From NCBI RefSeq assembly GCF_017743975.1, contig NZ_JAGHRC010000002.1, positions 248,001 to 312,000 of the forward strand: DNA of 64,000 bases. Direction: 5' to 3'. The notes beneath the pieces were generated by a model that did not search any database, was not told the origin of the DNA, and worked only from the letters and a program-made list of their open reading frames with translations. The position numbers were made by a program, and so were the translations under genes. Origin of the DNA: Ruegeria sp. R14_0. GTDB lineage: Bacteria; Pseudomonadota; Alphaproteobacteria; Rhodobacterales; Rhodobacteraceae. Each line of letters begins with the position of its first letter. Position 1 is the stretch's first letter. Of this stretch, positions 1 to 8,783 are shown piece by piece.

Positions 1-550
1 CGATCAGAAGGATGGACACCCAGCCCAACCGCCGCAGAGAGTTCGCGGCCTCGACCAGCGGTTTGCGCCAGCGTGAATGATCGTCCAGAACAGCGCCGGG
101 GACCTCTGCCCCCAGCCGCAGGCGCAATCCGGCAGCGTCCAGACCCGGCTCGCCCTCGATGATCTCAATCAGCTGAGGGATCGGCAGTGTATCCAGCGGC
201 AGGTCAGAACCAAACCACGGTGACAAAAGGGCGACCTGTTCTTCGGCGCTCAGCGCACGGGCGGACGCAACGCCCGGCGTCTGCGACAGCACAGTCAGCG
301 CAGCTTCGGTCTGGGCAGCAAGCTGTTCCGAAGGCGCGTTGATGCGCAACGTCGCGGCCCCGGCCAATTCCGAGGCCCAGCGATCCGCCAATCGACCGGA
401 CGCCAGCGACAACGCCAGCGCGAAAACGGCCAGAAAGCCCATTGCGCCAGAAACGAACAGGGTCAGTTGCGCTGTGTAGCCTGATGGCGGAACGACCCGG
501 TCGGCGCGCTTGTCCCGCGCCAGCAAGCTGCGAATGGTGCCCTTGCTCAT
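1..550 (-). CDS. ftsX: Cell division protein FtsX (partial, N-terminal part)
   Basis: Membrane subunit of the FtsEX complex, an ABC-type pair at the division site that controls peptidoglycan hydrolases rather than moving a solute (family knowledge). Only the first 183 codons lie in the window and the gene runs off the left edge; the family is usually near 300 residues. The product starts MSKGTIRSLL, has a basic cytoplasmic N-terminus, one hydrophobic segment at about residues 28-52, and then a periplasmic-type region, which is the FtsX layout. Its ATG shares four bases (ATGA) with the stop of ftsE, so the two are translationally coupled. The other membrane segments are outside the window and cannot be checked. 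Confidence 0.85.
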   Translation of the reverse strand, partial: MSKGTIRSLLARDKRADRVVPPSGYTAQLTLFVSGAMGFLAVFALALSLASGRLADRWASELAGAATLRINAPSEQLAAQTEAALTVLSQTPGVASARALSAEEQVALLSPWFGSDLPLDTLPIPQLIEIIEGEPGLDAAGLRLRLGAEVPGAVLDDHSRWRKPLVEAANSLRRLGWVSILLI

Positions 551-1224
551 AAGTCTGCTCCTGCCAGCTGAATCTGACGCTGCGAAATCCTGAGAACACG
601 CGCCTGCACCTGACTTTTGGTCGCACGGATCAGGCTCAGGTCATGGGTCGCGATCAGCACGGTTTTGCCCATCTTGTTCAGTTCGACCAGCAGCCGCATC
701 AATCTCTGCGACATTTCCCAATCCACGTTTCCGGTCGGCTCATCTGCCAGCACCACGTCCGGTGACAGGATCACCGCCCGCGCCAGCGCCGCGCGCTGAC
801 GTTCCCCGCCCGACAACTCGGGCGGAAGCGCATCCAGGCGTGAACCCAGGCCGACCCAATTGAGCAGTTCGAACAGATCCTCTTTCTGGGCGTTCTCGCC
901 TTTGCCGGAAACCATCAGCGGCAAAGCCACGTTTTCCGACAGGGTCATATGGTCCAGAAAGCGGCAATCCTGATGCACGACCCCGATCCGCCGCCGCAGC
1001 AGCGCCATCTGGTCCCGGTCGAGTCGCGAAACATCCTGCTCGAATGCGCTTAATCGTCCCGAAGTTGGCAACAATGCGCCGTAGCACAGTTTCAACAGCG
1101 TGGTCTTGCCCGCGCCCGACGGGCCGGTCAGAAAATGGAACGACCCAGGCTGTAACTGAAGCGATACATCGCTCAGCAATTCACCATCACCATAGGTGTA
1201 GCTGACGTTTTCCAGCTCGATCAC
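547..1224 (-). CDS. ftsE: Cell division ATP-binding protein FtsE
   Basis: ATPase of FtsEX, sitting on the cytoplasmic face of the membrane and driving FtsX. All ABC motifs are visible: Walker A GPSGAGKTTLL, signature LSGGERQRAALARA, Walker B VVLADEPTGNVD and the switch His in ATHD. I chose the GTG at 1222-1224 (VIELENVSYTYGDG), because the family begins at this point and it gives 225 residues, the usual size. An in-frame ATG 28 codons upstream would add a tail unlike the family. The stop overlaps the ftsX start. The 184 bases to the divergent zinc-ribbon gene must hold the promoters of both; I see no clear operator there. Confidence 0.92.
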   Translation of the reverse strand: MIELENVSYTYGDGELLSDVSLQLQPGSFHFLTGPSGAGKTTLLKLCYGALLPTSGRLSAFEQDVSRLDRDQMALLRRRIGVVHQDCRFLDHMTLSENVALPLMVSGKGENAQKEDLFELLNWVGLGSRLDALPPELSGGERQRAALARAVILSPDVVLADEPTGNVDWEMSQRLMRLLVELNKMGKTVLIATHDLSLIRATKSQVQARVLRISQRQIQLAGADL

Positions 1225-1408
1225 AAGGGCCCCCGTTTCGTGTCGCCGCCCTTCTTGCCCGAGCGCGGTTGTGGTTTCAATGCCTGTACCGGGTCGAATT
1301 GGTGACACTTACCGTAGGAAACCGAAAACACCCTTTGCGGTCAGGTCTTAACGGAATATCATCCCTGAAAAAACTATTATCAGGTCGGCGCCCCGACCGG
1401 GAGGCAGC

Positions 1409-2143
1409 ATGCGTCTTACTTGTCCGAATTGTGGTGCTCAGTACGAGGTACCAGACGAGGTCATCCCCGAGGAAGGCCGCGATGTGCAGTGCTCCAACTG
1501 CGAGAAGACCTGGTTCCAACCCAAGCACCCGGAAACGGCGGCCGAGCCTGCCAAGGCTGCACCGGCGCCCGCCGCACGCGAGCCGGAAAAGGCAGAAGCG
1601 CCTGCGCCCGCAGAAAAGCCTGCCGAAGCGCCAAAGCCAGCCGCCGAACCGGCAGAGGCGGCATCAACTGGAAATGTCGATCCGGCTGTTGCAAGTATCC
1701 TGAAACAGGAAGCCGCCCGCGAGGCCGAATTGCGCGCGCAGGAAGGTGGCAGCATTGAGACACAGACAGATCTTGCCTTGGATGAGCCGCCCGAGCCGGA
1801 AAAGGCCGCCAAGGACTTGATCGCGACCGAAACCGCCAAAGATTCGGGCCAGAATGACGCGCTGCCGGATGTTGAGACCATCAATTCCAGCCTGCGCAGC
1901 GAAGACCCTCTGCCCAAACTGGACGAAGAGACGCCGCCGCCCCGCAAATCCGGCGGCTTCCGCCGCGGGTTCATCCTGATCCTTATTATTGGTGTGATCC
2001 TGCTGCTGATCTACAGCAACTCGCAACGGATTTCCGAAGCCGTTCCGCAGGCTGACCCTGTTCTGAACAGCTATGTCTCGCTGGTTGATCAGGCCCGCGT
2101 TTGGCTTGAGGCACAGACGGGCACAGCATCATCCCAGAACTAA
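1409..2143 (+). CDS. Zinc-ribbon (MJ0042-type) single-pass membrane protein
   Basis: Protein of 244 residues with an N-terminal zinc ribbon (Cys5-x2-Cys8 and Cys28-x2-Cys31), a long Ala/Glu/Pro-rich linker at about residues 45-180, and one hydrophobic helix near residues 190-208 after basic residues (RKSGGFRRG). The ribbon is the MJ0042 finger-like domain found at the start of many alphaproteobacterial proteins. The order suggests a cytoplasmic ribbon on a flexible stalk anchored in the membrane with a short periplasmic tail. It is divergent from ftsE, an arrangement I believe is common in this group. A division-related or membrane-associated regulatory role is only inferred. It ends nine bases before the convergent TIGR02302 gene. 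Confidence 0.8.
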   Translation: MRLTCPNCGAQYEVPDEVIPEEGRDVQCSNCEKTWFQPKHPETAAEPAKAAPAPAAREPEKAEAPAPAEKPAEAPKPAAEPAEAASTGNVDPAVASILKQEAAREAELRAQEGGSIETQTDLALDEPPEPEKAAKDLIATETAKDSGQNDALPDVETINSSLRSEDPLPKLDEETPPPRKSGGFRRGFILILIIGVILLLIYSNSQRISEAVPQADPVLNSYVSLVDQARVWLEAQTGTASSQN

Positions 2144-2152
2144 GAAGACCAA

Positions 2153-4696
2153 TCAGAACCGTTCTAGCAGGCGTTTAAGGTATTCCAGCTCGATCTGCGG
2201 GCGATCCGTCTCGCCGGTCCGGCGGCGGATCTCGTCCAGCAGTTCGCGCGCACGGCGATAGACATCCTCGCCCTGTAGCAGGTTCTCGTCCGTCGAGATC
2301 GTTCCATTCGCCCCTGGGCTGCGGCCCAGCGGATCCCGGTTGTTGGCCTGCATGTCGCCCTCTTGCGCGCCCTGCCCCGGCTGGTTCTGCTGGTTTTGCG
2401 CCAGCGCTTCGCCCAAGGACCGCATGCCTTCGCGCAGGGCTTCCATCGCTTCGGACTGACGATCGATGGCTTCGGCCAGATCATCGCTGCGCAGCGCCTC
2501 TTCGGCACCCTCCATCGCGCGCCCGGCACGGTCCAGCGCATCGCGCGCGGCATCACCTTCGGGCGTACCGGCCCCCGGCAGACCCTGTTGCTGGCGGTTC
2601 AGCTCGTCGCGCAAGGCCTGCTGGCGATCCGCCAGTGATCCCTGACCCTGCTGCCCGGCACCGTCTTCGGCCCCTTGCTGCCCCTGACCGCCTTGGCCTT
2701 CATGGCTTTGACCACGGCCCTGGCCGCCCGAGCGGCCCTCGTTGCCCTGGTTTTCTCCGGCCTGTGCGCCGGGGTTGAACTGTTCCTGCAGGTCGCGGAA
2801 CGCCTGATCGCTCAGGCCCTGCTGTTCGCGCAGTGTTTCCGCCAGACCTTCCATCGCCTGCTGGCCTTCGGATTGCTGGCCTTGTCCCTGGCCTTGCGTC
2901 ACACGCATGTTTTCCATCATGCGCTGGAATTCTTCCAACGCCTGCTGCGCCTCGGCCATGCGGCCCTGTTCCATCAGTTCCTGAATGCGGTCCATCATGC
3001 GCTGCAGGTCATCCTGCGTCATCTGCATGGTCTCGCCGTTTTGCCCTTGCTGGTTCTGGTCAAACTCACCGTTTTCCTGTGCCAGTCGCTGCAACTGGCG
3101 CATGTAATCCTCGGTCGCCTCGCGCAGTTCCTGCATCAGTTCGGCGATCTCTTCGTCGCTTGCTCCGTTCTGCATGGCTTCGGTCAGGCGCTCTTGCGCA
3201 CGGCGCATACGTTCCAGCGCATCGGCAAGCGTTCCGTCTTCGATCAGAAGCCCAAGCTCCCAAAGGGCTTCGGCGATTTCGGCTTGCTGGTCCGGTTTCA
3301 GACCATATTCGTTGAACGTCTCCAGCCGCCGCAGGATGACGCGAAGGCGCAAATAGGCGGTGTCGGACCGGAACAGGTCTTCGGGCAGGTGCGACACCGC
3401 CCGCAGCATCTGTGCCACGCGGGTTGCGTTGTCGCGCGTCCACAGCAAATCGCGGCGCTGTTCGATCACGGCGGCGGCAAGCGGGTCAAAGAACCGACGC
3501 GCGGGCAAAGCAGTCATAAAGGGTTCGGACTGCCCCTCCTGTTCCGCTGCATCACGGGCCATCAGCGTGATTTTGACCGGCAGATGTGCCCATGGATGCT
3601 GAGAGAAGTCTTCGATCAGATCCTCGGTAAATTCACCCCGGTCGCCCGCGATAGGCATGGGCAACTCTACCTGAATGACCTCACGCGGTTCAGGGACGGC
3701 AGACAGACCATACCGACGATCGACCGAAGCCAGATCCAGTTCGATTACAGCCGACCCGGATACAACGCCATAGTCATCACTGGCGGCAAAAGGCAGTTTC
3801 ATCTGCCCGCCAGCCTCGGATTCCGCTGCGCCATCAACGCCAATCAGAGGTGGCGTATCCGCCACGATGTTCAGTGCCCAGGAACGACCTGACGGGCCGT
3901 CAATGGTCAACTCGCCGGGCCGTTGTACGACGAAATCCTGTTCAGGTTCAGTCGCGGCTTCTTTTCCCAAAGGTGTTGTCGTTTCCGTCAGTCTGTGCGC
4001 GCCGACTTCGCCATAAAACCTCAGCGTAATGCGGCTGCCTTGCGGCACGGTCAACGTCGGGTCAGCTTGGTCCGCCAGATACAGCGTCGGAAGTCCGGTG
4101 TAGCGCGGCGGCTCGACCCAGCCCTCCCAGCTTGGTCCTTGCCCGGCCACGGCGGCGCCCGGCGTCATTTCGGTCACCGATCCGATCCGCCAGAACGAAC
4201 CAAACAGCGCGGCAATGACAAGTGCCAGCAATGCCGAATAGCGCAGAGCATATGGGTCGCGGTCGGCCAATCGCAAATCGGGTTTGACGGGCTCTGCCTG
4301 CGCAACACGCTGCGACATTCGGTTTTGGTGCGCGTGCCACAAAGCGACAGAGTCGGAATCCGCCGCCCCAATTGCCTGATCATCCATCAAAGCCTGAATC
4401 GGGCGACCCGGCAGGGCCTCATCCAAGCGCATCAGTGCTTCGGCGCGGGTCGGAAAATGGAATCGCCTTACCCCAAGGATCAGAGTCGCAAGCAGGCCCA
4501 ACAAAGCCACTGCGCCCGTGGCCCAGACGATTTCAACGCGCACTTCATCCTGCAGGCCCAGCATCAAAGCGGCCAAAATAGCCATCAAAACCGAGAAAAA
4601 CGGCCAAAACGCGCGCATAACCCGTTCGGCCAGCATCCCTGCATGCGTTAGCCACAGGGACAGTTTCGGGATCGGCAGGGTCTGTCTTGCGGTCAA
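2153..4696 (-). CDS. TIGR02302 / DUF4175 family membrane protein
   Basis: Large protein of 847 residues: two hydrophobic segments in the first 80 residues, a third near residues 150-170, then a long extracytoplasmic-type region. About residues 545-745 are rich in Gln, Gly, Glu and Met, with coiled-coil-like stretches (LMEQGRMAEAQQALEEF) broken by runs such as GQGQGQQ. This is the layout of the TIGR02302 (DUF4175) family found downstream of lysA in alphaproteobacteria; its function is unknown to me. The start is a TTG at 4694-4696 with a strong ribosome site (GGAGG) six bases upstream. It is the last gene of the argH-lysA operon, 36 bases after lysA. The skewed composition produces long spurious antisense frames. 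Confidence 0.82.
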   Translation of the reverse strand: MTARQTLPIPKLSLWLTHAGMLAERVMRAFWPFFSVLMAILAALMLGLQDEVRVEIVWATGAVALLGLLATLILGVRRFHFPTRAEALMRLDEALPGRPIQALMDDQAIGAADSDSVALWHAHQNRMSQRVAQAEPVKPDLRLADRDPYALRYSALLALVIAALFGSFWRIGSVTEMTPGAAVAGQGPSWEGWVEPPRYTGLPTLYLADQADPTLTVPQGSRITLRFYGEVGAHRLTETTTPLGKEAATEPEQDFVVQRPGELTIDGPSGRSWALNIVADTPPLIGVDGAAESEAGGQMKLPFAASDDYGVVSGSAVIELDLASVDRRYGLSAVPEPREVIQVELPMPIAGDRGEFTEDLIEDFSQHPWAHLPVKITLMARDAAEQEGQSEPFMTALPARRFFDPLAAAVIEQRRDLLWTRDNATRVAQMLRAVSHLPEDLFRSDTAYLRLRVILRRLETFNEYGLKPDQQAEIAEALWELGLLIEDGTLADALERMRRAQERLTEAMQNGASDEEIAELMQELREATEDYMRQLQRLAQENGEFDQNQQGQNGETMQMTQDDLQRMMDRIQELMEQGRMAEAQQALEEFQRMMENMRVTQGQGQGQQSEGQQAMEGLAETLREQQGLSDQAFRDLQEQFNPGAQAGENQGNEGRSGGQGRGQSHEGQGGQGQQGAEDGAGQQGQGSLADRQQALRDELNRQQQGLPGAGTPEGDAARDALDRAGRAMEGAEEALRSDDLAEAIDRQSEAMEALREGMRSLGEALAQNQQNQPGQGAQEGDMQANNRDPLGRSPGANGTISTDENLLQGEDVYRRARELLDEIRRRTGETDRPQIELEYLKRLLERF

Positions 4697-4732
4697 GGCG
4701 GGCCTCCAGATCGGGCCCGCGCGCCTATCGCG

Positions 4733-5998
4733 TCAAAGCCACGTGGGTATGGTATCGCGGTTTATGATTTCGTCAAAGCTTGGCCGTTCACGAATAACTG
4801 CAAATTGATCCCCATGCACCAGAACCTCGGGGATCAGGGGGCGCGTGTTGTATTCGCTGGCCATCACAGCACCGTAGGCACCCGCACTGCGGAACGCGAC
4901 CAGATCGCCCGGCTCAAGCGGCGGCATATTGCGTTCCTTGGCAAAGGTATCGCCACTTTCGCAGACCGGACCAACAATGTCATAAGGACGCTGTTCGACA
5001 CCTGGCACCGGCTCCTGCACCGCCACGATATCGTGATGCGCCTCATACATCGCGGGACGGATCAGGTCGTTCATGGCCCCGTCGAGGATCAGGAAATCGC
5101 GCCCCTCACCGGATTTCACATAGATCACCTTGGTCACCATCAAACCGGCATTTCCGGCGATCAGACGACCCGGTTCGATCTCGATCTCACACTCCAGATG
5201 ACCAAGCGTTTTCTTGACCAGTGCGCCGTATTCCACCGGCAGCGGCGGCGCATCGTTCGAGCGGGTGTAAGGAATGCCTAAACCTCCGCCCAGATCGAGG
5301 CGGCGGATATTGTGGCCCTCGGCGCGTAGTTTTTGGGTCAGCTCTGCGACTTTGGCGTAGGCCAGCTCGAACGGCTCCAACTCGGTCAGTTGCGAGCCGA
5401 TATGCACGTCGATCCCGATCACCTCCAGACCCGGCAGGCTGGCCGCGTGGGCATAGACTTCGGACGCGCGCGCAATCGGTATACCGAACTTGTTTTCGGA
5501 TTTGCCGGTCGCAATCTTGGCGTGGGTCTTGGCGTCCACATCCGGGTTCACACGAACGGTGATCGGCGCGACCACGCCCAGTTCCAGCGCGATTGCGTTG
5601 ATCACGTCCATCTCGGGCTCGGATTCAACGTTGAACTGGCGGATACCTCCGGTCAACGCGGCGCGAATCTCATCTGCCGTTTTGCCGACGCCCGAGAAGA
5701 CGATCTTGTCGCCCGGCACGCCCGCGGCCTTGGCGCGCAGGTATTCCCCGCCCGAAACCACATCCATACCCGCACCGGCCTGTGCCAGCGTCTTTAGAAT
5801 CGCCTGATTGCTGGCCGCTTTCATCGCATAGCAGACAAGATGATCGGTGCCTGCAAGTGCGTCATCAAACAGCTGGAAATGCCGCAGCAGGGTTGCGGTG
5901 GAATAGACATAGAACGGGGTTCCGACCGCGGCTGCGATTTCGGAGATCGGGACATCCTCGGCGTAAAGCGCGCCGTCGCGGTAGAGAAAGTGATCCAT
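4733..5998 (-). CDS. lysA: Diaminopimelate decarboxylase
   Basis: PLP-dependent enzyme that decarboxylates meso-diaminopimelate to L-lysine, the last step of lysine synthesis, in the cytoplasm. The 421-residue length is normal. Visible family motifs are the PLP lysine in YAMKAASN near residue 59, HIGSQL in the barrel, the glycine-rich phosphate-binding LGGGLGIPY, the substrate-binding CESGD near residue 345, and the C-terminal GAYGAVMASEYN. The start MDHFLYRDG is typical. It follows two small lipoprotein genes and argH on the same strand and precedes the TIGR02302 gene, so arginine and lysine synthesis genes share one transcript. Confidence 0.97.
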   Translation of the reverse strand: MDHFLYRDGALYAEDVPISEIAAAVGTPFYVYSTATLLRHFQLFDDALAGTDHLVCYAMKAASNQAILKTLAQAGAGMDVVSGGEYLRAKAAGVPGDKIVFSGVGKTADEIRAALTGGIRQFNVESEPEMDVINAIALELGVVAPITVRVNPDVDAKTHAKIATGKSENKFGIPIARASEVYAHAASLPGLEVIGIDVHIGSQLTELEPFELAYAKVAELTQKLRAEGHNIRRLDLGGGLGIPYTRSNDAPPLPVEYGALVKKTLGHLECEIEIEPGRLIAGNAGLMVTKVIYVKSGEGRDFLILDGAMNDLIRPAMYEAHHDIVAVQEPVPGVEQRPYDIVGPVCESGDTFAKERNMPPLEPGDLVAFRSAGAYGAVMASEYNTRPLIPEVLVHGDQFAVIRERPSFDEIINRDTIPTWL

Positions 5999-6063
5999 GA
6001 CAGCGCGCTTAGACCAAAAGGCCCCTGCGGATCAATGGATTCCGCGTCGCCTGCGGCATTGCG

Positions 6064-6213
6064 CTAGTTGGATGTTGAAACACCAACCCGGCCATAGCCG
6101 GAAATCTTGATACCAGACCCGCTTGAGGTATCCGCCGGTTCCGGGCGCGGTTGGTACGTCGGATCGCAGGCTGCCAGAACGGCAAGAGATAGGATCAGGC
6201 CGAAAATTCTCAT
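6064..6213 (-). CDS. Small lipoprotein of 49 residues between argH and lysA
   Basis: Encodes MRIFGLILSLAVLAACDPTY and then a short Gly/Ser-rich tail with GYGRVGVS. The hydrophobic N-terminus followed by LAAC is a clear signal-peptidase II lipobox, so the mature protein would be about 34 residues and lipid-anchored. I chose the ATG at 6211-6213 because the signal peptide starts there; an ORF extending further upstream has no secretion signal. Its tail resembles that of the next lipoprotein gene (GVGV-type glycine motifs), which suggests a duplicated pair. Function unknown; see the LptM comparison for the neighbouring gene. Confidence 0.65.
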   Translation of the reverse strand: MRIFGLILSLAVLAACDPTYQPRPEPADTSSGSGIKISGYGRVGVSTSN

Positions 6214-6297
6214 GTCTTTGTCTTCTTTTTGGGTTTGGCACTTGGCCGTTGTTGCCATGCAAATGGGCATGACTGCTCGAGATTGCAATCGGCGCGA

Positions 6298-6480
6298 TTA
6301 CAGCCCCAGAAATACACCTAGCCCGCCGCGTTGCAGGCCCACACCGACGCCGCCATAGGTACCGCTGCTTCCGACGCCGATATTGGCGCTCATCGACGGT
6401 TGGATGGGTTCACCATCCGCTCCGCATCCGGCCAGGAAAATCCCGACCGAGATCACAACAACCGCACGTAATATCCGCAT
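6298..6480 (-). CDS. Small lipoprotein, possibly LptM/YifL-like
   Basis: Lipoprotein of 60 residues starting [19 protein letters not shown], with a clear lipobox LAGC. After the lipidated Cys the sequence reads GADGEPIQP, close to the C-G-x-x-G-x-(L/P)-x-x-P start of LptM (YifL), the small lipoprotein that assists LptD maturation and is typically encoded beside lysA or dapF. The rest of the tail is a Gly-rich stretch (GVGSSGTYGGVGVGL) unlike LptM. The start codon overlaps the argH stop by one base (TGATG), so translation is coupled. The location supports LptM, the tail argues for divergence; I leave the symbol empty. Confidence 0.65.
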   Translation of the reverse strand: MRILRAVVVISVGIFLAGCGADGEPIQPSMSANIGVGSSGTYGGVGVGLQRGGLGVFLGL

Positions 6481-7868
6481 CACACCAGCGCCTTCCACCG
6501 CTTGACCTGGGCACGGACCTGATCGGGGGCCGTGCCGCCATAGGATTGGCGCGAGTTTACCGAATTTTGCACGGTAAGGACAGAATAGACATCATCGGTG
6601 ATGTCGGAATGGACCGATTGCATGTCTTCCAGAGTCAGATCCGGCAGATCGCAGCCCTTGTTTTCGGCCATCGCCACCAATGATCCGGTCACGTGGTGCG
6701 CATCACGGAAGGGCAAGCCCAGCACGCGCACCAGCCAGTCGGCCAGATCTGTCGCCGTCGAAAAACCTGATCCCGCAGCAGCGGCCAGGCTCTCGCGGTT
6801 GGCGGTCATATCCTTGACCATCCCTTCCATGGCGGCCAGTGCCAGCATCCAGTTGTCGGCGGCGTCAAAGACCTGTTCCTTGTCTTCCTGCATATCCTTG
6901 GAATAGGCCAGCGGCAGACCCTTCATCACCATCATAAGCGCGGTATTAGCGCCATAGATGCGGCCCACCTTGGCGCGGATCAGCTCTGCCGCGTCTGGGT
7001 TTTTCTTCTGCGGCATAATCGATGAGCCGGTCGAGAAGCGGTCGGACAACGTCACAAACCGAAACTGGGCCGAGGACCAGATCACGAGTTCTTCAGCAAA
7101 GCGCGACAGATGAACGGCGCAAATCGAGGCGGTCGACAGGAACTCCAGCGCGAAATCCCGGTCGCTGACCGCATCCAGAGAGTTCGCGGCGGGGCGGTCA
7201 AAGCCCAGCGCTTCGGCTGTCATCTGGCGATCGATTGGGAAAGAGGTCCCAGCCAGCGCGGCGGCCCCCAATGGGGATTCGTTCATCCGGGCACGCGCAT
7301 CGCGAACGCGGCTCAGGTCGCGGCCAAACATCTCGACATAGGCCATCATGTGGTGGCCCCAAGTCACAGGCTGCGCGGTCTGCAAATGGGTAAAGCCCGG
7401 CATGACCCAATCGGCTCCAGCTTCGGCCTGCGCCAATAGCGCCTGGATCAGGGCCAGCAGGCCGGATTCCGCCGCATCCAATTGGTCGCGAACCCAAAGT
7501 TTGAAATCCGTTGCCACCTGATCATTGCGCGAACGACCAGTGTGCAAACGGCCTGCGGGCTCTCCGATCACCTCTTTCAGCCGCGCTTCGACATTCATGT
7601 GGATGTCTTCCAGCGCAGTCGAGAACTGAAACTCTCCGTTCTGGATTTCTGACAAAACAGTGAGCAGCCCTTCCCGAATAGCTTCCGCATCACTATCACT
7701 TATGACGCCTGTAGCGGCCAACATGGCGGCATGGGCGCGCGAGCCTGCGATGTCCTGGGCTGCCATCCGCTGATCGAACCCGATCGAGGCGTTGATTGCC
7801 TCCATGATCGCGTCTGGACCGGCGGCAAAGCGGCCGCCCCACATCTGGTTCGAAGATTGATCGGTCAT
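6480..7868 (-). CDS. argH: Argininosuccinate lyase
   Basis: Cleaves argininosuccinate to arginine and fumarate, the last step of arginine synthesis, as a cytoplasmic homotetramer of the fumarase/aspartase superfamily. The 462 residues are the standard length. The superfamily signature [11 protein letters not shown], carrying the catalytic serine, is present near residue 280, as is the N-terminal [11 protein letters not shown]. The start [12 protein letters not shown] is the expected one. It is the first gene of the argH-lipoprotein-lipoprotein-lysA operon. Its start codon is only 21 bases from that of the divergent thioredoxin gene, so the promoters must lie partly inside coding sequence. Confidence 0.97.
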   Translation of the reverse strand: MTDQSSNQMWGGRFAAGPDAIMEAINASIGFDQRMAAQDIAGSRAHAAMLAATGVISDSDAEAIREGLLTVLSEIQNGEFQFSTALEDIHMNVEARLKEVIGEPAGRLHTGRSRNDQVATDFKLWVRDQLDAAESGLLALIQALLAQAEAGADWVMPGFTHLQTAQPVTWGHHMMAYVEMFGRDLSRVRDARARMNESPLGAAALAGTSFPIDRQMTAEALGFDRPAANSLDAVSDRDFALEFLSTASICAVHLSRFAEELVIWSSAQFRFVTLSDRFSTGSSIMPQKKNPDAAELIRAKVGRIYGANTALMMVMKGLPLAYSKDMQEDKEQVFDAADNWMLALAAMEGMVKDMTANRESLAAAAGSGFSTATDLADWLVRVLGLPFRDAHHVTGSLVAMAENKGCDLPDLTLEDMQSVHSDITDDVYSVLTVQNSVNSRQSYGGTAPDQVRAQVKRWKALV

Positions 7869-7889
7869 GTAAGAAAACCCGGAGTTGAT

Positions 7890-8456
7890 ATGCGCCTATT
7901 TCGTCTGATCCCCCTTTATATGGCCCTTGCGCTGGGTGCAAACGCGGCTTTGGCCACGGATGCCGAAACTCTGGCCCCACTGCGGGACGGCACACTGAAA
8001 CGGCTGATCCTGCACAAAGAACCCAAGCCCGTCGAAGCGGTAGAATTCCAGCTTGAGGATGACGGTGGCACCAGTTCGCTTGAGGACTACAAGGGCAAGT
8101 ATGTCCTGCTGAACTTCTGGGCCACGTGGTGCGCGCCGTGTCGCAAGGAAATGCCCCAGATCGCCGAGCTGCAGGAAGAGTTCGGGGGCGACAAGTTCGA
8201 GGTCCTGACACTTGCCACGGGCCGCAACTCACCTGCCGGAATTAAGAAGTTCTTCGAAGAGAACGGCATCGAAAACCTGCCCCGTCATCAGGATCCCAGA
8301 TCGGCTGTTGCCCGTGAAATGGGCGTGCTCGCCCTGCCTATCACGGTCATATTGGACCCCGACGGCAATGAGATCGCCCGCTTGATTGGCGATGCAGAAT
8401 GGAATTCGGACAGTGCCAAGGCGATCGTGTCCACGCTGGTGGGCGCCGAAAGCTGA
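7890..8456 (+). CDS. TlpA-like thiol:disulfide oxidoreductase, exported
   Basis: Thioredoxin-fold protein of 188 residues with an N-terminal signal sequence ([19 protein letters not shown]) and the redox motif WCAPC near residue 79 in the context [17 protein letters not shown], typical of TlpA/ResA/CcmG proteins that reduce periplasmic disulfides, for example during haem-protein or copper-centre assembly. The cis-proline loop is seen as [11 protein letters not shown] chose the ATG at 7890, preceded by GGAG six bases upstream; a longer frame would run inside argH on the other strand. A TlpA-like gene divergent from argH is, as I recall, common in this family. Its partner is not evident in the window. 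Confidence 0.88.
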   Translation: MRLFRLIPLYMALALGANAALATDAETLAPLRDGTLKRLILHKEPKPVEAVEFQLEDDGGTSSLEDYKGKYVLLNFWATWCAPCRKEMPQIAELQEEFGGDKFEVLTLATGRNSPAGIKKFFEENGIENLPRHQDPRSAVAREMGVLALPITVILDPDGNEIARLIGDAEWNSDSAKAIVSTLVGAES

Positions 8457-8485
8457 GAACACGTAGAATACTTCGAAGCGTGATG

Positions 8486-8516
8486 TCCTCCTGGGATTGT
8501 AACCAGGAGGATTTTT
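8486..8516 (+). promoter_or_regulatory. Hairpin containing the ribosome site of the next ORF; also a terminator candidate
   Basis: A perfect inverted repeat, CCTCCTGG at 8487-8494 and CCAGGAGG at 8503-8510, has an 8-base loop and can be extended by one T-A pair. The right arm contains AGGAGG, an ideal Shine-Dalgarno seven bases before the ATG at 8518, and is followed by ATTTTT. The same structure could terminate the upstream TlpA transcript and hide the ribosome site of the following ORF. Confidence 0.65.
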
Positions 8517-8517
8517 C

Positions 8518-8695
8518 ATGAATCGCTTGTACCTTGTGACCGTGCTGACCAGTTTTGCTTTGCTCGCTACCGGAGCTGCGGGGGCAAAAGGCGTTTCCCG
8601 AAGACTGCCTGAAAGAGTCGATTGAAGGAAATCAGGTGAAGTTCACTCGAAACAAGGGCAAAGGCGATTCTATCAACTATACGGTTGCCGAATAG
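8518..8695 (+). pseudogene. Frameshifted gene for a small secreted protein
   Basis: From the ATG the frame encodes a good signal peptide (MNRLYLVTVLTSFALLATG, then AAGAK) and then meets a stop after 35 codons. One base further on, the next frame reads sensibly: AFPEDCLKESIEGNQ and on to a stop at 8693-8695, with a polar composition and ending NYTVAE. Removing one G at about 8589-8590 (AAAAGG) joins both into a protein of about 58 residues with a single cysteine after cleavage. The total length of 178 bases is 3n+1, which fits a one-base insertion. It could be a young pseudogene, a sequencing error or, less likely, a programmed +1 shift. I do not recognise the family. Confidence 0.55.
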
Positions 8696-8730
8696 AGAAC
8701 CGGCGCTGCATCGCAAATTGTGCTAAGGTG

Positions 8731-8758
8731 AAACCGGCCCCAGCGGGCCGGTTTTCTT
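8731..8758 (+). terminator. Rho-independent terminator
   Basis: Perfect 10-bp stem AAACCGGCCC / GGGCCGGTTT with a CAGC loop, followed by TTCTTT. It lies 35 bases after the frameshifted small gene and ends its transcript. Confidence 0.8.
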
Positions 8759-8783
8759 TGCAACTGTTGGAAGGGAGGTGGCG

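Noticed and set aside
2675..3892. 405-codon plus-strand frame with hydrophobic stretches
   Set aside because: It is the complement of the Gln/Gly/Glu-rich part of the TIGR02302 gene; the Leu-rich look follows from CAG/GAG codons read backwards.
8580..8600. Programmed +1 frameshift in the small secreted gene
   Set aside because: The site lacks a known +1 slippery codon with a rare or stop codon in the A site. Simple insertion or sequencing error explains it better.
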